From Elusimicrobiota bacterium (lineage in GTDB: Bacteria; Elusimicrobiota; Elusimicrobia; UBA1565; UBA9628): a DNA stretch of 64,000 nucleotides. The translations under genes and the position numbers were made by a program. The notes under the pieces were generated by a model. The model had not been told where the DNA came from. It did no database searches and saw nothing but the letters and a program-made list of their open reading frames with translations. The stretch spans positions 235,627-299,626 of the forward strand of contig JACRDT010000007.1 in NCBI GenBank assembly GCA_016212795.1, in the 5' to 3' direction. Every line of letters begins with the position of its first letter. The first letter of the stretch is position 1. This document shows positions 16,148 through 24,669 of this stretch, one piece after another.

Positions 16148-16744
16148 CTACCCGCGTCGTGGAGGCCCGGAGGGTCGGCGGAGGGTCGAGGCCTTCTTCA
16201 ACAGTCCCCTCACGACCCTGAGCGGCAGCCCGATGGCGTTGTCGAGGTCGCCCTTGACCTCCTTGATGAGCGGGTCGGCGTCGTCCTGGACGGCGTAGCC
16301 CCCGGCCTTGTCCATGTGCTTGCCCGCCAGCGACTCGACCTGCTCCGGGGAGAGCCTGCGCGCGCGTATCCTGGTGACGGCGCAGCCGGTCAAGGTCCGG
16401 CGCCCTCCCTCGAGGACCAGGGCGACGCCGGTGTAGACTCGGTGCCACGTGCCGCTCAGGGCCGCGATCATGCGCCGCGAATCCGCGCGGCTGCGGGGCT
16501 TCACGATGATCCGGTTGCGGCAATAGACGATGGTGTCGGCGCCCAGGACCATGGCGGCGGGATGCCGCCGGGCGACTTCGAGGGCCTTGCGCGCGGCGAG
16601 CATGACCACCAGCCTGTCGGGGCGGCGCTCAGAGCTCTTCTCCGAGACGCGGCTGGGGACGATCCGGAAACGGACCCCCAGCCTGCGCAGGAGCATGCGA
16701 CGCTGCGGCGAGGCGGACGCCAGGATGAGCTCAGCGCTGGGCAG
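16148..16744 (-). CDS. maf: Maf family nucleotide pyrophosphatase, probable non-ATG start
   Basis: 198 residues if translation begins at the CTG at 16744. Maf proteins hydrolyse non-canonical nucleoside triphosphates or dTTP/UTP. The substrate loop LILASASPQRR, then LGVRF, LGADTIV, and the catalytic segment GKHMDKAGGYAVQD with IKEVKGDLDNAIGLP are all present. The first ATG in frame (16696) falls after ASASPQRR and would delete the essential loop. Upstream of it there is no ATG, GTG or TTG before a stop, only CTG (16744) and ATC codons. The CTG gives a full-length family protein and overlaps the cutA stop by 14 nt, suggesting coupling. A sequence error creating the missing start cannot be excluded. 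Confidence 0.85.
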   Translation of the reverse strand: MPSAELILASASPQRRMLLRRLGVRFRIVPSRVSEKSSERRPDRLVVMLAARKALEVARRHPAAMVLGADTIVYCRNRIIVKPRSRADSRRMIAALSGTWHRVYTGVALVLEGGRRTLTGCAVTRIRARRLSPEQVESLAGKHMDKAGGYAVQDDADPLIKEVKGDLDNAIGLPLRVVRGLLKKASTLRRPSGPPRRG

Positions 16745-17066
16745 AAAGGGTATTGGCTCCTAGCCAGGCGAGATAGTCCCTGTCGCCTTCGACGATGGGA
16801 AGGGCGACGATCTCGGGCGTGGCATAGGAGTGTAGCTCCTTGACGCGGCGCATCAGGACGGGCAGGACGCGGGCGCGGGTCTTGATGATGAGGACGATCT
16901 CCCTGGTCCGCTCCAGCTTCCCTTCCCAATGGTAGTAGGAGACGGCGCGGGGCACCAGCGTGACGCAGGCCGCGAGCTTGGAGCGGACCAAGTCCTTGGC
17001 GGTCTTGCCGGCCGATCGGGCGTCCGGGCACGTCGTCAGGACGACGCGGAAGGGAGGCTTCTCCAC
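16731..17066 (-). CDS. cutA: CutA1 divalent-cation tolerance protein
   Basis: 111 residues from a GTG at 17066, giving MEKPPFRVVLTTCPD. CutA forms ferredoxin-like trimers implicated in copper tolerance. Family segments: LVRSKLAACVTLVPRAVSYY, WEGKLERTREIVLIIKTR, and the conserved VKELHSYATPEIVALPIVEG with DYLAWL at the end. Length is normal. It overlaps maf and follows the glycosyltransferase gene stop by about 17 nt, so it belongs to the same minus-strand message. Confidence 0.9.
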   Translation of the reverse strand: MEKPPFRVVLTTCPDARSAGKTAKDLVRSKLAACVTLVPRAVSYYHWEGKLERTREIVLIIKTRARVLPVLMRRVKELHSYATPEIVALPIVEGDRDYLAWLGANTLSAQR

Positions 17067-17083
17067 CGGGGGGAATCTAACAT

Positions 17084-18991
17084 TTATCTCTTGTCCTTGG
17101 CCAGCGCCGGCCTGTCGCCCTTCGCGGGCCTGGGTGCCGAGATCGGGGGCTCTCGGCGGCCCGAGCCCGCCAGCGTCCTCCTCAACTCGGCGGCCGCCGG
17201 GGAGTGGGCGTCGACGAACGAGAGCGCCTTCAGGGCGGTCCGGGGGTCGCCGTTGCCCGCGAGCTCGGCGGCGAGATCGAGCCACGTCTCCTGAGGAACG
17301 CGCAGCAGACGGTCCAGCGACATCAGCCAGGCGGCCTTCTGCCGGAGAGGCAGCGCCGAGAGTTCGCTGGAGAAATGGCGCAGGATGAGCTTGTCGTGCA
17401 GGGCCGGGGCGTCGATGCGAGGCCCGCGCATCGAGATCCATTGGTCGGACGACCTGAGGATGGGAGCGCCCACCCGCCGCCTGAAGTCGTCGAAAGCCTC
17501 GGCCGCGTCCGCGAGCCGGTCCCGCTGGAGGAAGGACATGGTCCTGAGGATGTCCCAGCGGAGCAGCTCCTCCGTGGTCCAGTCGAACCCGAGGGGCTCG
17601 ATCACGGGGGGCTTCTTCCCGCAGCGGGCGAGGAGCGCGAGGGCGTGGTCGATCGTGATCGTCCGATGGTGCGCGAGGCTCATGGACCGGGCGAGGTACT
17701 GCGCGGCCTCCCGGGCATCCCCTTCTTTGAGGCGCCGGCGCCCGCTCTCCGCCCACAGCCAGGCGCTCTCCGGATGGGCCTTGAGCGCCCCGGCCAACGA
17801 TCCTGCCCTGACCCGACGCGGGTAGGACCAGACCTCGGCGGCGGCGTACAAGCCCAGGCCCAGCAAGGGGGCCAAGCAGGCCCAGACGATGCCCATGGGC
17901 GGGCGTCCGGGAGGGCCGCTCGTCCAGGGATCGATGACGCGGAGGACGGCGCTCGAGGCCAGGACCGACAGCAGCGGCCAGAGCGGGCGCATGTAGCGCT
18001 CGTCGATCGCCATCATGCAGTGCATCCCGAGGAGATACCCCGCCAGCAGGGCCGTCTGCCGGCAACCCTCCCGTCGCCGCCCCAGCCAGACTCCCGCGGC
18101 GCCGAGGAGGAACAGGACGGGGTGGAGCGAGGCGACGAAGACGACGCGTCTCGCGCAAGCGATGAGATAGAGCGCCGGGTGGAGAGACACCTCCCGTACC
18201 GCCCAGGGCAACGCTGTTGTTCCGTCAGGCGGGCCCGCCAGGTCCCGTGGGCAGACATCGAGGCTCTTGACGAACCCCATCGCGCCGGCGATGACGATGG
18301 CGTCGGAGCGCTGGCCCTCCAGAGGGAAGGCCTTGCCGTTGAGCATCCAATTGGCGCGGACCCAAGGCGCCAGCGCGAGATAGGACGTCAGGATCAGCAA
18401 GGCCCACCCTTTCCAACGCCGTTTTGCCGTCCCCGGCTCGCCGGCGGCCCATTCGTAGGCGCAGAGCACGGGCGGGAAGAAGAACAGCGTGGAACGGCAG
18501 AGGAGGCTCAAGCCGACGGCAAGCCCCACCGCGAGCCCGGAGCGCGCCGAGGGGGCTTGCGCGCGCCATGCCAGCAGGGTGGCCGTGAGGAGGAACCCGA
18601 CGGAAAAAAGGTGCATGTCGTTCTGGGCGGGGATCATGACGCCGACCAGAGGGATGGAGAGGAGCGCGGCGAGCAGGCCGCAGCCCCAGGAATGCAGGAT
18701 CCTGCCGAGGGCGAGCACCAGGGCAAGCGGCATGAGCCACAGGAGCCATCCCGCCGACGGCGCGAGCCAGGCCGGCGCATGGCGGTCCAGAAGGCTCATC
18801 AACACCGGGTAGAGCGGCATGCGCTCGGAGAAGCTGATGTCCTCGAGCCCGTAGAGGATCATCTCCCCCTGGCCGATCGTCCGTTCGTCGATCGTCGCGT
18901 ACCCGCTGCTGGAGGCGATGATGCCGTCGGCAAGCGGCGGCGACAGCCGGAAGGCCGCGGCGAGCACGAGACACCAGAACAGGGGCCGCAC
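17084..18991 (-). CDS. Multi-pass membrane glycosyltransferase-like protein with C-terminal repeat domain
   Basis: 635 residues. The first 390 or so hold about ten hydrophobic helices with the loop pattern of GT-C (PMT/ArnT-like) glycosyltransferases: an N-terminal helix, an early acidic luminal loop (GYATIDERTIGQGEMILYG), and RMPLYPVLMSLL after it. These enzymes move a sugar from a lipid carrier onto protein or lipid outside the inner membrane. Residues about 400-635 are soluble and helical with TPR-like spacing (AHPESAWLWAESGRRRLKEGDAREAAQYLARSMSL). Target unknown. 18 nt after mtnA. Confidence 0.65.
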   Translation of the reverse strand: MRPLFWCLVLAAAFRLSPPLADGIIASSSGYATIDERTIGQGEMILYGLEDISFSERMPLYPVLMSLLDRHAPAWLAPSAGWLLWLMPLALVLALGRILHSWGCGLLAALLSIPLVGVMIPAQNDMHLFSVGFLLTATLLAWRAQAPSARSGLAVGLAVGLSLLCRSTLFFFPPVLCAYEWAAGEPGTAKRRWKGWALLILTSYLALAPWVRANWMLNGKAFPLEGQRSDAIVIAGAMGFVKSLDVCPRDLAGPPDGTTALPWAVREVSLHPALYLIACARRVVFVASLHPVLFLLGAAGVWLGRRREGCRQTALLAGYLLGMHCMMAIDERYMRPLWPLLSVLASSAVLRVIDPWTSGPPGRPPMGIVWACLAPLLGLGLYAAAEVWSYPRRVRAGSLAGALKAHPESAWLWAESGRRRLKEGDAREAAQYLARSMSLAHHRTITIDHALALLARCGKKPPVIEPLGFDWTTEELLRWDILRTMSFLQRDRLADAAEAFDDFRRRVGAPILRSSDQWISMRGPRIDAPALHDKLILRHFSSELSALPLRQKAAWLMSLDRLLRVPQETWLDLAAELAGNGDPRTALKALSFVDAHSPAAAELRRTLAGSGRREPPISAPRPAKGDRPALAKDKR

Positions 18992-19009
18992 GGGGGTCTT
19001 CTCCGGCCG

Positions 19010-20023
19010 CTAGCCGAGCAGTCTCTTGACCCTTGCCGCGTTGACGGGGCGGATGACGCCTTTCTCCGTCACGATGGCGGTGACCAGGCGGGCCGGCGTG
19101 ACGTCGAAGGCGAAGTGGCGGGCCCGGGCGCCGACGGGGGCGATGGGGATGCCCGACAGCTCGAGCACCTCCTTGGCGCTGCGCTCCTCGATGGGGATGC
19201 CCGACCCGTCGGCGGTCCCCGGGTCGAACGTGGTGGTCGGCGCCACGGCGTAGAACGGCACCCGGTGGTGGCGGGCGACGATGGCCAGGCCGTAGGTCCC
19301 GATCTTGTTGCACACGTCGCCGTTGGCGGCGATGCGGTCCGACCCCACGATCACGGCGTCGATGCGCTGGACCTTCATGAGGTGGGCCGCCATGCTGTCC
19401 GTGATGAGGGTGCACGGGATGCCTTCCTGCATGAGCTCCCAGAGGGTGAGGCGGCTGCCCTGGAGGTAGGGGCGGGTCTCGTCGGCGTAGACGTGGGCGA
19501 CCCTTCCCTGGCGGAACGCCTCCCGGATGACGCCGAGCGCGGTGCCGATGCCGGAGGTCGCCAGCGCCCCCGCGTTGCAGTGGGTGATGACGACGGCGCC
19601 CCGGGGCAGGAGGGCGGCCCCGAGGACGCCCATCCGCCTGTTGAAGGACAGGTCGTCCCGGTAGTACCGCTCGGCCGCGCGGGCGAGACGCTCCGGGAGG
19701 CCGGCCGGGGGGGTCGAGCGCGCCAGCTCGCGCATCGCCGAGACGGCGTGCGCGAGGTTGACCGCCGTCGGGCGGCTCTTGACGAGGACCTCGGCGGCCG
19801 CGTCCAGCGCCCGGACCGAGCGCCGGCGGGCCGCCAGGGCCATGCCGAAGGCCGCGGCGCAGCCGATCAGGGGGGCGCCCCGCAGGGCCATGTCCTTGAT
19901 GGCCTTGGCGACCTCGCGGGGGGTGCGGCAGTCGACATAGACGATGCGGCGCGGCAGCTCGCGTTGGTCGAGCACCCGCAGGCGGTCTCGCTTCCAGACG
20001 ATGTGGGGGATGGGTCGGGCCAT
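19010..20023 (-). CDS. mtnA: Methylthioribose-1-phosphate isomerase
   Basis: 337 residues. MtnA converts 5-methylthioribose-1-phosphate to the ribulose form in methionine salvage. Key residues are present: the phosphate-binding RGAPLIG segment, catalytic Cys in THCNAGALATSG, ADETRPYLQGSRLT, and the catalytic Asp in GSDRIAANGDVCNKIGTY. The end FDVTPARLVTAIVTEKGVI is typical of the family. No other salvage gene is adjacent. Its leader contains a strong stem-loop (20031-20080). Confidence 0.95.
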   Translation of the reverse strand: MARPIPHIVWKRDRLRVLDQRELPRRIVYVDCRTPREVAKAIKDMALRGAPLIGCAAAFGMALAARRRSVRALDAAAEVLVKSRPTAVNLAHAVSAMRELARSTPPAGLPERLARAAERYYRDDLSFNRRMGVLGAALLPRGAVVITHCNAGALATSGIGTALGVIREAFRQGRVAHVYADETRPYLQGSRLTLWELMQEGIPCTLITDSMAAHLMKVQRIDAVIVGSDRIAANGDVCNKIGTYGLAIVARHHRVPFYAVAPTTTFDPGTADGSGIPIEERSAKEVLELSGIPIAPVGARARHFAFDVTPARLVTAIVTEKGVIRPVNAARVKRLLG

Positions 20024-20030
20024 AAGCGCA

Positions 20031-20080
20031 GCACCCGCGCTGGCGATCGCGTGGTGACGCGACGGCGCCGGCGCGGGTGC
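20031..20080 (-). promoter_or_regulatory. Two-tier stem-loop in the leader of mtnA
   Basis: Outer stem GCACCCGCGC (20031-20040) pairs perfectly with GCGCGGGTGC (20071-20080). Inside it TCGCGT and ACGCGA (20047-20062) form a second perfect 6-bp hairpin with a GGTG loop. It lies 8 bp upstream of the mtnA start and 16 bp after yggU; there is no T-run on either side, so it is more likely a leader structure than a simple terminator. It does not match the SAM riboswitch consensus as far as I can tell. Confidence 0.5.
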
Positions 20081-20096
20081 CAGGCGGACGATGGGT

Positions 20097-20360
20097 CTAC
20101 GGGATGGACTCCATCACGCGTTTGAGCTGCTCTTCAGTACGGCCGATGATCTCAACGGTCTTCTCGCGGCCGTTAGCCCCGCGAAGGATGTTCACCTTGC
20201 GGGTAGGGACCTCAAAGAACTCAGCCAAGTAATCCTTGAGCACCTTGTTGGTTTCATCATCGTTGGCAGGCGCCGTCACTTTGACCCTGAGGACGCTGCC
20301 GATGCGGCTGACAACCTCGTTGTCAGGTGCGTTCGGGATGACCCGGACCTTCACGATCAT
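20097..20360 (-). CDS. yggU: DUF167 / YggU family protein
   Basis: 87 residues. MIVKVRVIPNAPDNEVV, LRVKVTAPANDDETNKVLKD, LAEFFEVPTRKVNILRGANG and REKTVEII match the small DUF167 fold, of unknown biochemical role. GGGAGGGG stands 7-8 bases before the ATG, one of the best ribosome binding sites of the window. It follows yggS by 12 nt; the yggS-yggU pairing is common in bacteria. Confidence 0.9.
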   Translation of the reverse strand: MIVKVRVIPNAPDNEVVSRIGSVLRVKVTAPANDDETNKVLKDYLAEFFEVPTRKVNILRGANGREKTVEIIGRTEEQLKRVMESIP

Positions 20361-20372
20361 GTGTTCCCCTCC

Positions 20373-21086
20373 CTATGATGTAATGGTACCTTCCTGCTGA
20401 CGGCTAAAAATCGACGATCCGACGCGCACCAGGGTCGCCCCCTCCTCCACGGCGATCTCGAAGTCCCTGCTCATCCCCATGGAGAGGACGGCGCCTTCGA
20501 CCCCGGCGAACGACCGTTCGAACAGCTCGCGCATGCGCTTGAAGTACGGCCTGGCCTCTTCCACCGGCTCGAGGTCCGGGGCGATCGCCATCAATCCCCT
20601 CGCCTTCAGGCGAGGGAAGGCCCTCAGTTCCTCCAGGAACCCGGTCAGGTCGTCCGGCTCGACCCCATGCTGGGATTCCTTCCGGGTCAGTTTGACCTGC
20701 ACCAGCACGTCCAGCTCGCGATCCTCCTCGGCCAACGCCTGGTCCAGTACGCCCGCCAGCTTGAGGCTGTCCAGGGAGTCCACGGCGTCGAAGACCCGCA
20801 GCGCGGCTTTGGCCTTGTTGGTCTGAAGGTGCCCGACCATCCGCCAGCGGGCGTTCCGGGCCGCCTCCCCCAACGACTCCTTCTTGAGCGCGGCATCCTG
20901 GACGCGGCTTTCGCCGATCTGACGGGCGAGCCCGGACGCCAGGACCGCCCGCGTAGCGTCGATGCCGGCGTACTTGGTCACGACGACCAACTCCAAGCCC
21001 CCTGGGTCCCTGCCCGAGCGTCGGGCCGCGGCTCCCATGCGCAAGATAATTTCGCGCAAATTGTCAAGGATCAATCGAAAAGTCAT
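20373..21086 (-). CDS. yggS: YggS/PipY-type pyridoxal-phosphate homeostasis protein
   Basis: 237 residues from the ATG at 21086, which gives the family N-terminus LDNLREIILRMGAAARRSGR. PLP-binding Lys is in LVVVTKY. IGESRVQDAALKKE, WRMVGHLQTNKAK, and the C-terminal LSMGMSRDFEIAVEEGATLVRVGS are diagnostic. The protein has the PLP-dependent alanine-racemase barrel but acts in vitamin B6 balance and not in catalysis. The start is unclear at the DNA level: the sequence around the ATG is itself a near-consensus -10 box. Confidence 0.9.
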   Translation of the reverse strand: MTFRLILDNLREIILRMGAAARRSGRDPGGLELVVVTKYAGIDATRAVLASGLARQIGESRVQDAALKKESLGEAARNARWRMVGHLQTNKAKAALRVFDAVDSLDSLKLAGVLDQALAEEDRELDVLVQVKLTRKESQHGVEPDDLTGFLEELRAFPRLKARGLMAIAPDLEPVEEARPYFKRMRELFERSFAGVEGAVLSMGMSRDFEIAVEEGATLVRVGSSIFSRQQEGTITS

Positions 21087-21113
21087 TATAGCAAATCCCC
21101 GCCCAAAATACAA
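21085..21113 (-). promoter_or_regulatory. Promoter-like sequence overlapping the yggS start
   Basis: On the minus strand TTGTAT (21113-21108) and TATAAT (21090-21085) with a 17-bp spacer. The -10 box shares its last two bases with the ATG at 21086, so a transcript from it would begin inside the reading frame near 21078. Confidence 0.4.
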
Positions 21114-21127
21114 CGGGACCAAAAACT

Positions 21128-21155
21128 CGGCGGGACCGCCGAAGCGGTCCCGCCG
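21128..21155 (-). terminator. Intrinsic terminator of the groESL operon, hairpin 1
   Basis: Perfect 12-bp stem CGGCGGGACCGC / GCGGTCCCGCCG with, on the transcribed minus strand, a UUCG tetraloop closed by C-G, followed by GAGTTTTTGG. It is the last of three tandem hairpins behind groEL. Confidence 0.8.
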
Positions 21156-21161
21156 AAACGT

Positions 21162-21187
21162 CCTATAAAGGGAAAAACCTTTATAGG
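21162..21187 (-). repeat. Perfect hairpin 2 behind groEL
   Basis: CCTATAAAGG and CCTTTATAGG, a 10-bp perfect inverted repeat with a 6-base loop. AT-richer than its surroundings; no sequence relation to hairpins 1 and 3. Confidence 0.7.
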
Positions 21188-21189
21188 GA

Positions 21190-21220
21190 TTCAGGAAACG
21201 GCGTAAAGCCGTTTCCTGAA
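21190..21220 (-). repeat. Perfect hairpin 3 directly at the groEL stop
   Basis: TTCAGGAAACGGC and GCCGTTTCCTGAA, a 13-bp perfect inverted repeat with a GTAAA loop, beginning at the base after the groEL TAA. Probably protects or terminates the mRNA together with hairpins 1 and 2. Confidence 0.7.
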
Positions 21221-22843
<1,623 letters not shown>

Positions 22844-22894
22844 TACTTGCTCACCTCTTTATATAGTGGTTGGTGCGGTCGATCGAACGGCCGG

Positions 22895-23212
22895 CTATTT
22901 CTCCGACAGGATGCCGAGGACGTCGTCCTGATGCATGATCAGATAGTCCTCGTCATCGATCTTGAGCTCGTTGCCGGAGTACTTGCCGTAAAGGATGCGG
23001 TCGCCGACCTTGACGTCCATCGGGAGGACCTTGCCCTCGTCGGTCGTCTTGCCTTTGCCGGTCGCCACGATCTTGCCTTCCTGCGGCTTCTCCTTGGCGG
23101 TGTCGGGGATGATGATGCCCCCGCGCTTCGTTTCTTTGGCCTCGACGGGCTTGACCAGGACGCGGTCGCCCAGCGGCTGGATCTTCGTTTTCGTCAGAGT
23201 CGCTTCTGCCAT
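22895..23212 (-). CDS. groES: Co-chaperonin GroES (Hsp10)
   Basis: 105 residues. IQPLGDRVLVKPVEAKETKRGGIIIPDTAKEKP contains the mobile loop that docks on GroEL; DVKVGDRILYGKYSGNEL and DDYLIM-like EDYLIMHQDDVLGIL complete the fold. A short N-terminal extension (MAEATLTKT) precedes the usual start. GGAGGT stands six bases before the ATG. The start of the heat-shock operon. Confidence 0.98.
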   Translation of the reverse strand: MAEATLTKTKIQPLGDRVLVKPVEAKETKRGGIIIPDTAKEKPQEGKIVATGKGKTTDEGKVLPMDVKVGDRILYGKYSGNELKIDDEDYLIMHQDDVLGILSEK

Positions 23213-23264
23213 CTTCTACCTCCAGAGTGTGGTTTGGGATGAGAGCGCTTGTTCGGCGGCTTTA

Positions 23265-23291
23265 TTAGCACTCTCTCCTTGCTAGTGCTAA
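23265..23291 (-). promoter_or_regulatory. CIRCE operator (HrcA site)
   Basis: TTAGCACTC-N9-TAGTGCTAA; one mismatch to the consensus right arm GAGTGCTAA. It lies directly downstream of the -10 box and upstream of groES, the standard position for HrcA repression released on heat shock. hrcA itself is not in the window. Confidence 0.92.
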
Positions 23292-23320
23292 TTTTACCAC
23301 AAGGGCTTGAAAGTTGTCAA
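23291..23320 (-). promoter_or_regulatory. groESL promoter
   Basis: On the minus strand TTGACA (23320-23315) and TAAAAT (23296-23291) with an 18-bp spacer, the best sigma70-type promoter of the window. The last base of the -10 box abuts the CIRCE element. Confidence 0.85.
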
Positions 23321-23331
23321 TCGGAATGTGT

Positions 23332-23340
23332 GAGTGCTAA
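23332..23340. promoter_or_regulatory. Extra CIRCE half-site upstream of the groESL promoter
   Basis: GAGTGCTAA, a perfect CIRCE right arm, 12 bp upstream of the -35 box, with no matching left arm at the usual 9-bp distance. It could be a remnant or an auxiliary HrcA contact. Confidence 0.4.
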
Positions 23341-23381
23341 TTATGGCGGGAGGACCGGGGCGTCGGCGCTTCCTTAGTATA

Positions 23382-23438
23382 GGGGAAACGGCATCAGCCC
23401 CCCCGCTACTCGCCCCCCCCGCGGGGAGGGACGAGTGA
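23382..23438 (+). repeat. Family C REP-like element, copy C1a
   Basis: Head GAAACGGCATCAGCCCCC followed by the hairpin CTACTCGCCCC...GGGACGAGTGA. First of two direct copies behind the groES promoter and before the coiled-coil gene. Confidence 0.75.
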
Positions 23439-23452
23439 CGGCGGCATCGGCC

Positions 23453-23513
23453 TGATGAAACGGCATTGGCCCCCTCGGCTACTCACCTCCCCGCGGGGGA
23501 GGTGAGTGATATC
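23453..23513 (+). repeat. Family C REP-like element, copy C1b
   Basis: Head TGATGAAACGGCATTGGCC and a perfect stem ACTCACCTCCCC / GGGGAGGTGAGT. Its tail GTGATATCA supplies two bases of the stop codon of the minus-strand gene ending at 23512. Confidence 0.8.
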
Positions 23514-24621
23514 AATGCTCCGGGCCGGGGCCGGGGGAGAAGTACTTCTTGAAGAGCTGCTTGAAGGCGTTCTTCGCGTCGGGCGGCTCGACCCGGGCGG
23601 TCGGGTGCTCGACGATCGTGGGCTCGTCCGTCGTGTAGCCCTTGGAGCGGGGCGGGTCCTCCACGGGCCCGGCGGCCGGGGCCGGGCTTTCAGGGGGGGC
23701 GGGCGGGAGGGCCGGCTCCGGCTTCGGCGGGGGCGTCTCCCGGCGAGGGGGATCGGCGTGGGGTTCGGCGGGCATGGGGCAGATCCTGCCGACCTCTTCC
23801 TCGAAGCGCCGGATGACGGCGAGGGCTTTGGCCAGGGACAGCTCCTTCTCGGTCAGATCCTTGTTGAGCTTGTCGACCAGGCGGTTCCTGATGGACAGGT
23901 CGTTGGCCGTGTCCGCGAGCCGGCGCTTGGCGTTCTCGAGCTCCGTCTTGGAGGTCTCGTACTTGACCCGCAGCTCCGCCAGGGCGTTCTCGCTCGCCTT
24001 GAGGCTGTCCTGGAGCGTCTTGATCCAGGTCTCGTTCTTCTTCGCGGTCTCCTCGATCGCGGGGAGGACGGCCATGCGGTCTTCCAGGATCGCGGCTTTC
24101 TCCCTCGCCTTCTGCCCCTGCTCTTTGAGCTCGACGATCTGGCGTTGGAGGGAGGCGATCACCGACCGTTCCTCGCGGCGCACCTCGAGCTCCTTCATGA
24201 GCTCGGAGACGTGCCGGAACAGCCTGTTGCTCGAGGTGTCGAGGAAGCGCTCGAGCTCGTTGGAGGAGTCCTTGGCGGACGGGGGCTCCTCGGCCGCGGG
24301 CGCCGGCGAGGCCTTCTGGTCGGGCGGCGCGGGGGCGGGCGCTGGCCCGGGCGCGGCCGGTGAAGTTCCGCTCCCGGCCGTGCCGGGGGTGGCGCCCGAA
24401 GGGCGTTTGGGGTCCCCCGGCGCGGCCGGAGGCCGCTCGCCGCGCCGGCGCAGGAGGTCGGCGATGTCGGCGAACTCGGCGGCGTGGCGCCAGTTCTTCT
24501 CCAGGATCTCCCCCTCCGCGGGGCACACCAGGGTCGTCAGGTTGAGGCCCGGCAGGTCGGCGAGTTCCTCCGGCGCGTAGCTCCCGGGGACCTCGCCGTC
24601 GAGATAGACCCAATATTTCAT
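23512..24621 (-). CDS. GYF-like domain and coiled-coil protein, unknown function
   Basis: 369 residues, no signal peptide. Residues 1-50 resemble a GYF_2 domain (KYWVYLDGEVPGSYAPEEL, then a conserved Trp at about 43), a peptide-binding fold common in bacterial scaffold proteins. Residues about 62-95 hold the family A repeat peptide, followed by an Ala/Pro linker. Residues about 130-270 are a long coiled coil (NELERFLDTSSNRLFRHVSE to LSLAKALAVIRRFEEEV), then another Pro-rich tail and a short basic end (NAFKQLFKKYF). It looks like a cytoplasmic scaffold or membrane-associated adaptor. Confidence 0.65.
   Translation of the reverse strand: MKYWVYLDGEVPGSYAPEELADLPGLNLTTLVCPAEGEILEKNWRHAAEFADIADLLRRRGERPPAAPGDPKRPSGATPGTAGSGTSPAAPGPAPAPAPPDQKASPAPAAEEPPSAKDSSNELERFLDTSSNRLFRHVSELMKELEVRREERSVIASLQRQIVELKEQGQKAREKAAILEDRMAVLPAIEETAKKNETWIKTLQDSLKASENALAELRVKYETSKTELENAKRRLADTANDLSIRNRLVDKLNKDLTEKELSLAKALAVIRRFEEEVGRICPMPAEPHADPPRRETPPPKPEPALPPAPPESPAPAAGPVEDPPRSKGYTTDEPTIVEHPTARVEPPDAKNAFKQLFKKYFSPGPGPEH
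24346..24429 (-). repeat. Family A in-frame palindromic element in the GYF/coiled-coil gene
   Basis: One 43-44-bp palindrome (24346-24388) with the same 25-bp spacer as in lpd and the first 16 bases of a second palindrome. Over about 84 bp it differs from the lpd copy (2506-2589) at only about two bases. It encodes APGDPKRPSGA and TPGTAGSGTSPAAPG in the same frame as in lpd. Confidence 0.9.
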
Positions 24622-24669
24622 GAGGCGCAGCGCCGCCTGCGCGCCACAGTATAGCCCGTGGGGTGTTGC

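Noticed and set aside
17204..20125. 973-residue plus-strand frame
   Set aside because: Runs antisense across cutA-side sequence, the glycosyltransferase and mtnA; no motif and strongly biased composition.
21038..21086. TTGACA at 21064-21059 (minus strand) as a promoter inside yggS
   Set aside because: The nearest -10-like box (TATCTT) is only 13 bp away, too close for sigma70-type spacing.
23382..23513. Family C tandem copies as a CRISPR array
   Set aside because: Only two copies, imperfect, with a 14-bp gap and no spacer-like unique sequences of constant length; no cas genes.
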